Source of the DNA: JBBSGD01 sp038254435
GTDB lineage: Bacteria > Actinomycetota > CADDZG01 > WHSQ01
Assembly (NCBI GenBank): GCA_038254435.1
Contig: JBBSGD010000076.1
Location: 1-8,040 of the forward strand
Length of the DNA: 8,040 bases
Reading direction: 5' to 3'
Part shown: piece by piece, positions 1 to 6,282 of the stretch
How the letters are laid out: every line of letters starts with the position of its first letter
Numbering within the stretch: the first letter of the stretch is position 1
Program-made: the position numbers and the translations under genes
Notes under the pieces: generated by a model
Seen by the model: only the letters and a program-made list of their open reading frames with translations
Databases searched by the model: none
What the model was told of the DNA's origin: nothing

Positions 1-18
1 ATGCCCCAGGGGGTAGGG

Positions 19-522
19 ATGGACTCCGGTGTGGACAGGGTCTTGGGCGGTCTGGAAGCCGAGTTTCAGGCGGCGTCGGCGCGCGCAGACGACGAGGCGG
101 CGGCCGATCTTGCGTTCAGCCTTCGCCAGGACCTCGACATGCGCGAGGAGATCGCACGGCTGAGCGATCCCCACGTCTTGCTTGCCGGAGGAGGCAGGCG
201 CCCGGTAAGCGTGGTGGGCCAGGACTTCATCGGTTGCGGAGAGCCTGTCGAGCGCGCGCAGCTATTCAGGTCCTCAATCGTGGTCCAGGGCCGCGGGAAC
301 CAGCACGCCGCCACAAGTCCACTCACCTTTCTTGAGCTGTTGCGCTTGTGGGCTCGCGGCTGCCTCACAGTTCAGATCGAGCTGCGAGAAAGCGATGTCG
401 GCCTTGTGGGGATGGTCCGGCGCGCCGCTACCGATCACCTTACGATCGAAGGTCCGGCCGGCGTCATCGCGGTGACGATTGATCGCCTTGCCGTTGTCAC
501 GCGCATCAGCGAGGCGGGTTGA
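19..522 (+). CDS. Conserved hypothetical protein next to the Tad locus (167 aa)
   Basis: The function is unknown. The predicted protein has 167 residues. An acidic, Ala/Glu-rich helical N-terminus (about 1-50) resembles the start of actinobacterial hypothetical proteins that sit beside excisionase-like HTH genes. A C-terminal segment (about 105-165) looks like alternating beta strands: LTVQIELRE, GLVGMVRRA, HLTIEGPAG, AVTIDRLAVV. This strand-turn pattern could be a small Sm-like or SH3-like barrel, but that is inference. No signal peptide or membrane segment is seen. I prefer the ATG at 19 over the ATG at 1 because a G-rich ribosome-binding stretch (about 8-14) precedes it and little sequence lies upstream of the first. 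The stop overlaps the 3' end of the convergent HTH gene by 17 nt. The match to the family is from memory of its general pattern, so the coding call is fairly good and the function open. Confidence 0.68.
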   Translation: MDSGVDRVLGGLEAEFQAASARADDEAAADLAFSLRQDLDMREEIARLSDPHVLLAGGGRRPVSVVGQDFIGCGEPVERAQLFRSSIVVQGRGNQHAATSPLTFLELLRLWARGCLTVQIELRESDVGLVGMVRRAATDHLTIEGPAGVIAVTIDRLAVVTRISEAG

Positions 523-760
523 AGGGATGCTCCTCGGCCCATTCACGCGTCGTCTGGTGGAGCGTCTCGACGTATTGCTCCAGTTGTCTGCGATCGACGC
601 GCCACACGCCCCTCTTGCCGATCTTGATCGCGGGAAGCTCGCCGGAACGCACAAGCGCGTAAACCTGCGGAGAACGCACATTGAGGTAGGCCGCGACATC
701 GTCAAGAGTCATGAAGCGCGACGGTTCTGCAGATCCGGAGGGCGGCGTCTCTGGGCACAT
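506..760 (-). CDS. Excisionase/BldC-like helix-turn-helix DNA-binding protein (84 aa)
   Basis: This is a small DNA-binding protein of the HTH_17 (MerR-like, excisionase) class. Residues 16-64 carry the whole winged-helix pattern: RFMTLDDVAAYLNV (first helices), SPQVYALVRSGELPAIKIG (recognition helix and turn) and WRVDRRQLEQYV (wing and last helix). The C-terminal tail TREWAEEHPF fits the related actinobacterial family as I recall it. There is no effector domain, so it probably acts as a simple transcription factor. I prefer the ATG at 760 to the internal ATG at 712 because the Arg-Phe just before the second Met looks part of the conserved domain. No well-spaced ribosome-binding site precedes 760, which may mean a leaderless transcript. 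It is convergent with the 19-522 gene and divergent from the pilus operon, so it is a candidate regulator of that operon and of itself. A phage excisionase role is less likely because no integrase is present. Confidence 0.85.
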   Translation of the reverse strand: MCPETPPSGSAEPSRFMTLDDVAAYLNVRSPQVYALVRSGELPAIKIGKRGVWRVDRRQLEQYVETLHQTTREWAEEHPFNPPR

Positions 761-772
761 ACCTCAAACTTA
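761..772 (-). promoter_or_regulatory. Possible leaderless promoter -10 element of the HTH gene
   Basis: Read on the minus strand, TAAGTT (772-767) lies exactly six bases before the ATG at 760, so the A of the start codon would be at +1. TAAGTT fits the loose TANNNT -10 consensus. No convincing -35 hexamer is visible. The only purine-rich stretch, GAGG, is one base from the ATG, which is too close for normal ribosome binding. Leaderless mRNAs are common in Actinomycetota. This is inference from spacing alone. Confidence 0.28.
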
Positions 773-799
773 GCACCCTGCAGAGTCGAAAGCCTGGAT

Positions 800-825
800 G
801 TGAGCCCGTGTGCCTATAAGTGCCT
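800..825. repeat. Tandem 10-bp-period direct repeat, candidate operator
   Basis: GTGCCT occurs at 810-815 and again at 820-825, one DNA turn apart. A weaker third copy, GTGAGC, is at 800-805 in the same phase. The array lies between the divergent HTH gene and cpaB and covers the likely cpaB promoter or start region. BldC, a relative of the encoded HTH protein, is known to bind direct repeats head to tail, so this is a plausible site for the neighbouring regulator. Six-base repeats can arise by chance. Confidence 0.35.
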
Positions 826-1515
826 GGGATTAGCCCAGTGGACATAGCCGCGGCTCGCACCCGGACACGCCCGCGCTGGGTGAACGTTCGAACGGTCCTC
901 GGGCTGGTTCTCTTCTGCGCAGCACTGCTCGGAGTGCAGCGAATCCTCGCCCAGGCGGACAACACCGTGCCCGTATGGATGGCGGCGCGTGATCTGGAGC
1001 CGGGCACCATGCTCACCAGTGAGGACGTTCAGCCTGCCGACGTGCGCCTGCCGGGAGACGTGGTTAGCCACTACCTGACCGCCGATCGTCCATTGGACGG
1101 CTCGGTGATAACGCAGGCCACGGGTCGGGGCCAGCTGTTGTCGGCGACCTGGATCGCGACTGGTGAAGAGGCCCTGAAGGGGAGCGCAATGACCATCCCC
1201 GTAACTCCCGAACACGCGGTAGGAGGGGCTCTGCGGGCGGGTGAGCGAGTCGACGTATACGGCACATTCGGTGCGGGAAATGCTGGATCGCATACGACGG
1301 TGCTGGTCCGGTCCGTGCAGATCATCGATGTCGTGCAGGCAGGGGGACTCGCTCTCGACAATGAAGCCCCGGCCGGCATCACGGTGGCAGTGACTTCGCA
1401 GGAAGCCGCGCGTCTCGCGTTTGCCGTACACAACGCCGAGATCGATATCGTGCGAGTGACGGGAGAACGAAGCTCCACTCCAAGCGCGACGGTCAGAGCA
1501 AGGGACTTCCCTTGA
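820..1515 (+). CDS. cpaB: CpaB/RcpC-like SAF-domain pilus assembly protein
   Basis: This is the first gene of the Tad operon. It has a basic N-terminus (RTRTRPRW), one membrane anchor at about residues 24-43, then an SAF domain at about 50-115 (VPVWMAARDLEPGTMLTSEDV...GQLLSATWI). A second region (119-215) contains ALRAGERVDVYGTF, the usual CpaB element. Most of the protein therefore lies outside the membrane. CpaB/RcpC proteins help assemble or stabilise the Flp pilus; in diderms they work with the secretin, whereas in a monoderm they presumably act at the membrane-wall interface. The length of 231 residues is normal. The start is uncertain: GTG at 820 and GTG at 838 are both in frame, and neither has a clear ribosome-binding site. 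Its TGA overlaps the TTG start of the next gene (TTGA), which implies translational coupling. Confidence 0.88.
   Translation: MPGISPVDIAAARTRTRPRWVNVRTVLGLVLFCAALLGVQRILAQADNTVPVWMAARDLEPGTMLTSEDVQPADVRLPGDVVSHYLTADRPLDGSVITQATGRGQLLSATWIATGEEALKGSAMTIPVTPEHAVGGALRAGERVDVYGTFGAGNAGSHTTVLVRSVQIIDVVQAGGLALDNEAPAGITVAVTSQEAARLAFAVHNAEIDIVRVTGERSSTPSATVRARDFP
824..838. promoter_or_regulatory. GC-rich inverted repeat at the cpaB start
   Basis: CTGGG (824-828) and CCCAG (834-838) form a perfect 5-bp inverted repeat around ATTAG. Its right arm ends on the first base of the alternative GTG start at 838, and it lies within codons 2-7 if translation starts at 820. It could be an operator half-site pair or an RNA hairpin that affects initiation. 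TATAAG (815-820), just upstream, is a possible -10 element for the pilus operon, but no good -35 accompanies it. Confidence 0.35.
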
Positions 1516-2723
1516 CCCCGTTACGCATCGTTACTCTGGCCGGAGATCCCGACAAAGAAGCCTCAATCGCCGGGGAGATGACTGCGCAGCACGATGTCGA
1601 CTTGGTGCTGCGGTGCTTCGATAGAGCCGAGCTGCTGGCGGCCATCCGAGCGGGGGACCTCGATGCCATTGTCTCTGTTGGCGCTCCCGGCTGGTTCGAC
1701 GGCGAGGCGGGCGACGAAGCTGCGACCGCGGGCACGAACGTCGTGGGTCTCGTCGAGAACTCACTCGAGGCCGAGCACTTGAGGGGGATTGGAGCAACCC
1801 TTCTTCCGTACAGCTCGTCGACGGCAGAGGTGCTGGACGCGTGCAGGGCATCGGGATCCCCTCCACCCCCTCCGCCACCGCTCGGTCAACCCTCGAGCCC
1901 GCTGGGAAAAGTGATCGCCGTGTGGGGACCGAAGGGTGCTCCCGGACGCACGACGGTCGCCGTCGAGCTGGCTTTTGCGCTGTCCTCGAGCTCCCTCGAT
2001 ACGTTGGTCATAGACGGCGACCCTTACGGCGGGGACGTCCAGCAGCTCCTCGGCGTGGACGAGGAGCTTGCCACCGTCGTGTGGGCTGCTCGCCTCGCAG
2101 CCAAGCACGAGCTCCACTCCGGGCGCTTGACGAGCGAGCTCAGGCGGGCAGGGGCAGACGGGCCGGCGATCATCCCGGGCATCGCACGGCCGGATCTCTG
2201 GAAGGACGTGTCCGAGTCGGGCTGGCGTCAGCTTCTCGGCGTTGCGAGGGCCACCTGGCGCTACACGGTCGTCGATGCCGGCTTCTGCCTCGAGCCCGAT
2301 CCCGGCGCGTACGGGACCCTTGGTGAGGGAAGAAATCGCATGACGAGGCGAACGCTGGAAGAAGCCGATCAGGTAGTCGCCGTTTGCCGTTCCGATCCGC
2401 TCGGCCTCAAGCAGTTCCTGTGGGTCTTCGAGGATCTCCTGTCGCTCACGGAACCAGACAAGGTCCTCGTGGTTGCCAACAAGAGCGAACCGGCGGATCA
2501 GCGTGAGGTCAGCGACCTCCTGCGCCGCTACGCAGGCAAACGACCACTCACCTACATCCCGGACCGGCCAAACGAGGTGCACAAAGCGGTTGCTACCGGT
2601 CGCCCCGTCTGCGTCACTACGCCGGGGTCGGACGTGGCCGCGAGCGTGCGCACGATCGCTGCCGCTTGCGGAGGCGCCGTCAAGCCGCGCGGTTTGCTAT
2701 CGCGGCTGGCGGGAGCGTCATGA
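1512..2723 (+). CDS. cpaE: CpaE/TadZ-like P-loop ATPase of the Tad pilus (Rv3660c/Ssd type)
   Basis: This is a MinD/ParA-superfamily ATPase. In Tad systems TadZ/CpaE localises the pilus machine; the mycobacterial relative Rv3660c (Ssd) was linked to septum control. Residues 1-112 resemble a receiver-like N-terminal domain without clear phosphorylation residues. A linker follows with seven prolines in a row (117-123), then the ATPase domain from about 131. The P-loop region reads GPKGAPGRTT (139-148): the deviant-Walker lysine (K141) is kept, but the canonical lysine is Arg146. IDGDPYGGD (167-175) is the Walker A' strand and VVDAG (253-257) the Walker B strand. The start is TTG, with AGGGA at 1501-1505 six bases upstream and TTGA overlap with cpaB. 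The ATGA overlap with the next gene keeps it in the operon. The length of 403 residues is normal. Confidence 0.88.
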   Translation: MTPLRIVTLAGDPDKEASIAGEMTAQHDVDLVLRCFDRAELLAAIRAGDLDAIVSVGAPGWFDGEAGDEAATAGTNVVGLVENSLEAEHLRGIGATLLPYSSSTAEVLDACRASGSPPPPPPPLGQPSSPLGKVIAVWGPKGAPGRTTVAVELAFALSSSSLDTLVIDGDPYGGDVQQLLGVDEELATVVWAARLAAKHELHSGRLTSELRRAGADGPAIIPGIARPDLWKDVSESGWRQLLGVARATWRYTVVDAGFCLEPDPGAYGTLGEGRNRMTRRTLEEADQVVAVCRSDPLGLKQFLWVFEDLLSLTEPDKVLVVANKSEPADQREVSDLLRRYAGKRPLTYIPDRPNEVHKAVATGRPVCVTTPGSDVAASVRTIAAACGGAVKPRGLLSRLAGAS

Positions 2724-3946
2724 TCGTGGAGCGCTCAGTGTCCATCGTTGAGCATCACGTGCGCGAGCTGGTGCGTACACGCGGCGTGGATCCAGCCTCC
2801 GAAGGCGCGGCAGTCGTGGCGCCAATCGTTGACGAAGTGCTTGCAGACTACGAGACTCAGATGCAGTCGAGTAGCTTGCCGCGCATCGAGGATCGCCTCG
2901 TGGTGCGGAAGGCGGTGCTGGATCGCGTCGCCGGGCTCGGCCCCCTACAGCCCTTGCTCGACGACCCTATGGTCGAGGAGATCTGGATTAACGGCCCGGG
3001 GCGCGTCTTTTGCGCACGCGAGGGGCGACACGTCTTGACGAACGTGGCCCTCGACGAACGAGGAATTCAGGACGTCGTCGAGCGCATGTTGCGCACGAGC
3101 GGCCGGCGCCTCGACATGTCCACGCCGTTCGTGGATGCGACTCTGATCGATGGCTCACGCCTTCACGTTGCCATACCCGACATTACGCGTCGTCACTGGG
3201 CAGTCAACATCCGCAAGTTCGTCCTTCGGGCTCACCGGATGCAAGAGCTTGTCCGGCTCGGATCTCTGAGTGGCCGCGCGGCTATCTTCCTCGAGGCCGC
3301 GGTGCGCGCCGGCCTCAACCTCGTGGTCTCGGGAGGCACGCAGGCAGGCAAGACGACGATGCTCAACTGCCTTGCGGGAGCCATCCCCGCTCGAGAACGC
3401 GTCATCACCTGCGAGGAGGTCTTTGAGTTGCAGGCTCCTCTGCCGGACGTCGTCTCCCTTCAAACCCGACAGGCGAATCTTGAGGGGCGCGGCAAGATAG
3501 ATCTTCGACGCTTGATAGTGGAGGCGCTGCGTATGCGCCCCGATCGCATTCTCGTCGGTGAGGTTCGCCAGCACGAAGCTCTCGATCTCCTAGTCGCCCT
3601 CAACTCGGGTCTGCCCGGCATGACATCGATCCATGCAAACAGCGCCCGGGAGGCGTTGACGAAACTGACCACTCTGCCGCTGCTCGCCGGTGAAAACGTT
3701 AGCCACGCGTTCGTGGTTCCGACCGTAGCGGCCTCGATTGATCTCATCGTTCACCTGTCGCTGGAGCGCGGCCGTCGCGTCACGAACCAGATCCTCGGCG
3801 TCACGGGGCGCGTCGAGAGCGACAAGATCGAAACCGTCTCGTTGTTCGAAAGAGGCACCGGTGATCTCTCTTGGACGGGACATCAGCCACCCGCGCAGGC
3901 CCGCTTCGAATCTGCCGGGATCGATCTCGACGAGGTGCTCCGGTGA
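2720..3946 (+). CDS. cpaF: CpaF/TadA secretion ATPase (VirB11-like motor)
   Basis: This is the hexameric cytoplasmic ATPase that powers Tad pilus assembly. The 408 residues hold an N-terminal helical domain, then the LGPLQPLLDDPMVEEIWINGPG signature (73-94) typical of CpaF. Walker A is GGTQAGKTT (205-213). The acidic box is TCEEVFEL (230-237), Walker B is ILVGEVRQHEA (277-287) and the His box is GMTSIHANSAREAL (300-313). LEGRGKIDLRRLIVEALRMRPDR (254-276) is also characteristic. The LPGM...IHAN form of the His box matches the actinobacterial subclass as I recall it. All catalytic elements appear intact. I chose the ATG at 2720 over an upstream in-frame ATG at 2666: it overlaps the cpaE stop as ATGA, and GGGAG (2711-2715) is well placed. 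The gene ends in a GTGA overlap with tadB. Confidence 0.96.
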   Translation: MIVERSVSIVEHHVRELVRTRGVDPASEGAAVVAPIVDEVLADYETQMQSSSLPRIEDRLVVRKAVLDRVAGLGPLQPLLDDPMVEEIWINGPGRVFCAREGRHVLTNVALDERGIQDVVERMLRTSGRRLDMSTPFVDATLIDGSRLHVAIPDITRRHWAVNIRKFVLRAHRMQELVRLGSLSGRAAIFLEAAVRAGLNLVVSGGTQAGKTTMLNCLAGAIPARERVITCEEVFELQAPLPDVVSLQTRQANLEGRGKIDLRRLIVEALRMRPDRILVGEVRQHEALDLLVALNSGLPGMTSIHANSAREALTKLTTLPLLAGENVSHAFVVPTVAASIDLIVHLSLERGRRVTNQILGVTGRVESDKIETVSLFERGTGDLSWTGHQPPAQARFESAGIDLDEVLR

Positions 3947-4794
3947 CCGCTCTGGCGGCATTCGTCGCGGGTCTCGGCGTGCTTCTGATCTTCGACGGGC
4001 TAACGGGAGGACGGAGTGAGCGATCCACGCGCACAGGAGAGCGCTTGGACAGGATGGCGGCCGAGGCGGGCCTCGCGCACCTACGGGGACGAGGGCTGCT
4101 GGTCGTGTGCGCCGGAGCGGGCGTAGCAACTCTCCTGATCGTTGCCGGGCTGACCGGGTCCGTGGTGATCTCGGCCGCGGTGGGCGCAGGGACCGTCTGG
4201 ACCCCATTGGGTTGGGTTGCGGCCCGGCGCCGACAGAGACGCAGACGTTTTCGCGAGGCGTGGCCGGATGTAATCGCCATGCTCATCGCCGGGGTCAGAG
4301 GCGGCGTGTCGCTTCCCGAGGTCTGCGTATCGCTCGCCGATCGGGGGCCCGAGAGCCTGCGCACCGGCTTTCGTGTCCTGGCTGCCGCCTATCGCGCCAG
4401 CGGGAGATTCGAGTCTGGGCTAGTCCGCATGCGTTCGGAGCTGAGCGATCCGATTGCCGATCGGGTCATCGCCTCTTTGCTGCTGGCGCGAGAGGTGGGC
4501 GGGACCGACCTCGTTCGCGTACTGCGAACACTTGGAGACTTCGTGCGCGAAGACATCAGGGTCAGGCGCGAGGTGGAGGCTCGCTGGTCGTGGACGGTGA
4601 CGGCGGCACGCGTAGCGGCGGGCGCCCCGTGGGTTGTGCTTGTGCTCATGTCGACCCGGACCGAGGCAGCGGCTGCCTATGACTCCACCGCGGGGCTGTT
4701 TGTGATCCTCGGCGGGAGTGCGGCCACACTGTTGGGCTACAGGCTGATGCTGCGAGCTGCCCGGCTGCCGGACGACCGAAGGCTGGCGCCGTGA
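3943..4794 (+). CDS. tadB: TadB-like inner-membrane platform protein (T2SF domain)
   Basis: This is one of two GspF-like platform proteins that, with TadC, transfer the motion of the CpaF ATPase to pilin extraction. The protein has 283 residues. Likely membrane segments are near 2-20, 51-70, 73-94, 222-238 and 250-268. The cytoplasmic type II secretion F domain lies at about 105-215 (FREAWPDVIAMLIAGVRGGVSLPEV...LLAREVGGTDLVRVLRTLGDFVREDIRVRREVEARWSW). A basic RRRQRRRRFR run precedes it. The start is the GTG at 3943 in a GTGA overlap with cpaF, with GAGG at 3932-3935. An ATG at 3871 in the same frame would add 24 residues lying wholly inside cpaF and is not favoured. Its own stop overlaps tadC in the same GTGA manner. 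Confidence 0.92.
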   Translation: MTALAAFVAGLGVLLIFDGLTGGRSERSTRTGERLDRMAAEAGLAHLRGRGLLVVCAGAGVATLLIVAGLTGSVVISAAVGAGTVWTPLGWVAARRRQRRRRFREAWPDVIAMLIAGVRGGVSLPEVCVSLADRGPESLRTGFRVLAAAYRASGRFESGLVRMRSELSDPIADRVIASLLLAREVGGTDLVRVLRTLGDFVREDIRVRREVEARWSWTVTAARVAAGAPWVVLVLMSTRTEAAAAYDSTAGLFVILGGSAATLLGYRLMLRAARLPDDRRLAP

Positions 4795-5687
4795 CCTGGC
4801 CCGCGCTTCTGTGCGCGCTGGGGGCGGCGCTGTTCTTCTCGGGTCTTCCCATGCTGCGACGCCCGGGCATATCGGACCGGGTAATGCCTTATTTGCGAGG
4901 CCTGGGGGAGGACTCCATCCGCACTCTGGAGCCGGCAAAGAGCCTGGTGGAGTCACTGGTGGGCAGTCGTTTCCTCAGTAAGTTGCCCGGCTCGACGGAC
5001 TCCGAGCTCGCAGATCGTCTCAAGGCCGCAGGCGACGACCACAGTCCAACCGGATTCAGGGTGGGGCAACTGGTGTGGGCGACGATTGCGGCGATGGCTG
5101 CGCTGGTGCTTGCCGGACTCGCCGCGGCAGCCGGCGCAAGGGGCGAAGGGCGCGTAGTCCCGGTGTTCGTGGCGGTGGCTTTCGTGACTGGATGGCTCAC
5201 CCGTGACTGGTGGCTCGGAAGGCAGATCACCGAGCGCAGGGCGGCGCTCAAGGAAGAGCTTCCGACTGCCATCGACCTCGTGACTCTGTCCATCATGGCC
5301 GGTGAATCCGTGCCTGCCGCCTTTGCCCGCGTGGCGGGAATCCTGCGTACGGGAGTGGGCCACGAGTTTGCTCTTGTCGTGGCGGATATGCGGGCAGGTT
5401 CCAACGTCGTCGACGCTCTGGAGGCTATGAAGTCGCGCTGGCCCGAGGCAATTGTGGCGCGGCTTGTGGACGCCTTGATCACAGGGATCGAGCGAGGAGC
5501 ACCGCTTGCAGCCGTCTTGCGGGCTCAAGCCGACGATTGCCGGGAGGCACGCCGGCGGGAGCTGCTGGAGATGGGTGGCCGGCGCGAGGTGCTCATGCTC
5601 GTTCCCGTCGTTTTTCTCATCATGCCCGTCGTCGTTGCATACGCGCTGTTTCCAGGATTGGTGTCACTGGATCTGTTGGTTCCCTAG
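4791..5687 (+). CDS. tadC: TadC-like inner-membrane platform protein (T2SF domain)
   Basis: This is the partner of TadB in the membrane platform. Its 298 residues have likely membrane segments at about 3-20, 94-114, 122-138 and 267-290. The T2SF domain lies at 150-262: ALKEELPTAIDLVTLSIMAGESVPAAFARV, then GIERGAPLAAVLRAQADDCREARRRELLEMGGRREVLMLVPVVFLIMPVVV, which is typical of TadC. The start is the GTG at 4791 overlapping the tadB stop (GTGA), with GAAGG at 4778-4782. The TAG stop is followed, after a 14-nt gap, by the pilin candidate gene. This is the only junction in the operon that is not an overlap. Confidence 0.92.
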   Translation: MTWPALLCALGAALFFSGLPMLRRPGISDRVMPYLRGLGEDSIRTLEPAKSLVESLVGSRFLSKLPGSTDSELADRLKAAGDDHSPTGFRVGQLVWATIAAMAALVLAGLAAAAGARGEGRVVPVFVAVAFVTGWLTRDWWLGRQITERRAALKEELPTAIDLVTLSIMAGESVPAAFARVAGILRTGVGHEFALVVADMRAGSNVVDALEAMKSRWPEAIVARLVDALITGIERGAPLAAVLRAQADDCREARRRELLEMGGRREVLMLVPVVFLIMPVVVAYALFPGLVSLDLLVP

Positions 5688-5688
5688 G

Positions 5689-5695
5689 AAAGGAG
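5689..5695 (+). promoter_or_regulatory. Strong Shine-Dalgarno site of the pilin candidate
   Basis: AAAGGAG lies six bases before the ATG at 5702. It is the best ribosome-binding site of the pilus operon and falls in the only intergenic gap between operon genes. Strong independent initiation fits a major pilin, which must be made in large excess over the machine parts. That purpose is inferred. Confidence 0.7.
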
Positions 5696-5701
5696 CGGAT
5701 C

Positions 5702-5905
5702 ATGGGTTTGCGCTTGGCTGTGATGCTGTCATCGCTGCTGACGCGTCTCGAGTACAAAGTCGAAAGAGGCGATGTGCCGGGCTGGGTTCTCATCGTGTTA
5801 ATGACAAGCGCTCTCGTCGTCGCGATCTGGGGAGTGGCACGTGGGCGTCTCATCGACATCGTGCAGACGTCGCTGTCGACAGTGTGTGGCAAGCTCGGCT
5901 GTTGA
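5702..5905 (+). CDS. Flp-like small pilin candidate (67 aa)
   Basis: This small protein sits exactly where Tad loci carry the Flp pilin, between tadC and tadE. It has a short basic N-terminus (1-22), the segment ERGDVPGWVLIVLMTSALVVAIWGVA (21-46) containing one hydrophobic helix, and a polar C-terminus ending VCGKLGC. Actinobacterial Tad loci often encode small proteins with an RGDVPGWVL-like start to the helix, as I recall. The usual prepilin pattern (Gly, then Glu at +5) is not obvious: cleavage after Gly23 would put Trp at +5. Cys62 and Cys67 could form a disulfide. The gene has its own strong ribosome-binding site, unlike its neighbours. The pilin role comes from position, size and helix; a different small membrane subunit of the machine remains possible. 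Confidence 0.8.
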   Translation: MGLRLAVMLSSLLTRLEYKVERGDVPGWVLIVLMTSALVVAIWGVARGRLIDIVQTSLSTVCGKLGC

Positions 5906-6282
5906 GAAGAGACGGTGGGGCGGCGCCCGTCGAGGCTATATTCGGAATCTTTTTCCTGCTGTTCCTTGCTCTCGGAACCGTCGAGGTAGCCTTCGTGCTG
6001 TACGGCAGGAACGTTGTGCAGGCATCTGCCCACGAGGGAGCGCGCGCGGTCGTAGAGCTCCACACCGATCCGCAGGCGGCCTCGACCGTGGCGAGGGAGA
6101 CGATTGAGCGGGCCGCCGGCGGTTTGGTGCAGGATCTTCAGGTCGACGCGGCCTTGAGGCGCAGCGGCACGCGCACGTTTGTCGAGGTGCGCGTGCAGGG
6201 ACGGCTCAAGGGCTTTGGGCCCGTACCGGTGTCGCTGCCCGTTGTCGCAACCGCCGTCGCCACGCGTGAGACCCTTCCGTGA
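5902..6282 (+). CDS. tadE: TadE-like pseudopilin
   Basis: This is a TadE-family minor pilin or pseudopilin (126 residues). Residues 2-7 RRDGGA, then PVEAIFGIFFLLFLALGTVEVAFVLYGRNVVQASAHEGARAVV, match the TadE signature: a charged leader, then Gly6, and Glu11 at +5 of the mature protein, then a hydrophobic helix (about 12-34) and the RNVVQxxAxEGAR motif. The remaining C-terminus would lie outside the membrane. The start is assigned to TTG at 5902, which overlaps the pilin stop (TTGA) as at the cpaB-cpaE junction. The reading frame is open far upstream, but that part runs inside tadC and the pilin gene in another frame. No clear ribosome-binding site is seen, so coupling to pilin translation is likely. 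It should need a prepilin peptidase encoded outside this window. Confidence 0.87.
   Translation: MRRDGGAAPVEAIFGIFFLLFLALGTVEVAFVLYGRNVVQASAHEGARAVVELHTDPQAASTVARETIERAAGGLVQDLQVDAALRRSGTRTFVEVRVQGRLKGFGPVPVSLPVVATAVATRETLP

Noticed and set aside
19..760. Toxin-antitoxin pair formed by the unknown protein and the HTH protein
   Set aside because: The genes are convergent rather than in one operon, the larger protein has no toxin motif, and the pair fits the known actinobacterial Tad neighbourhood better.
814..1431. Minus-strand open frame of 205 codons antisense to cpaB
   Set aside because: The plus strand has a membrane anchor plus SAF domain; the antisense product is low-complexity with no family signature.
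1761..2582. Long minus-strand open frame (273 codons) antisense to cpaE
   Set aside because: It is an open frame produced by high GC content; the plus strand carries clear ATPase motifs across the same bases, and the antisense protein shows no domain pattern.
2666..2719. Upstream ATG start for cpaF
   Set aside because: It would overlap cpaE by 58 nt, whereas the ATG at 2720 has a ribosome-binding site and the standard overlap.
3871..3942. Upstream ATG start for tadB
   Set aside because: The extra 24 residues lie fully inside cpaF and do not look conserved; the GTG at 3943 gives the same GTGA overlap as the other junctions.
3590..4207. Minus-strand open frame of 205 codons across the cpaF-tadB junction
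   Set aside because: It is Arg/Pro/Ser-rich, has no recognisable motif and lies antisense to two well-supported genes.
5506..5901. Long N-terminal extension of tadE
   Set aside because: The in-frame upstream part overlaps the tadC end and the whole pilin gene and lacks membrane or domain features; the TadE signature starts right after 5902.
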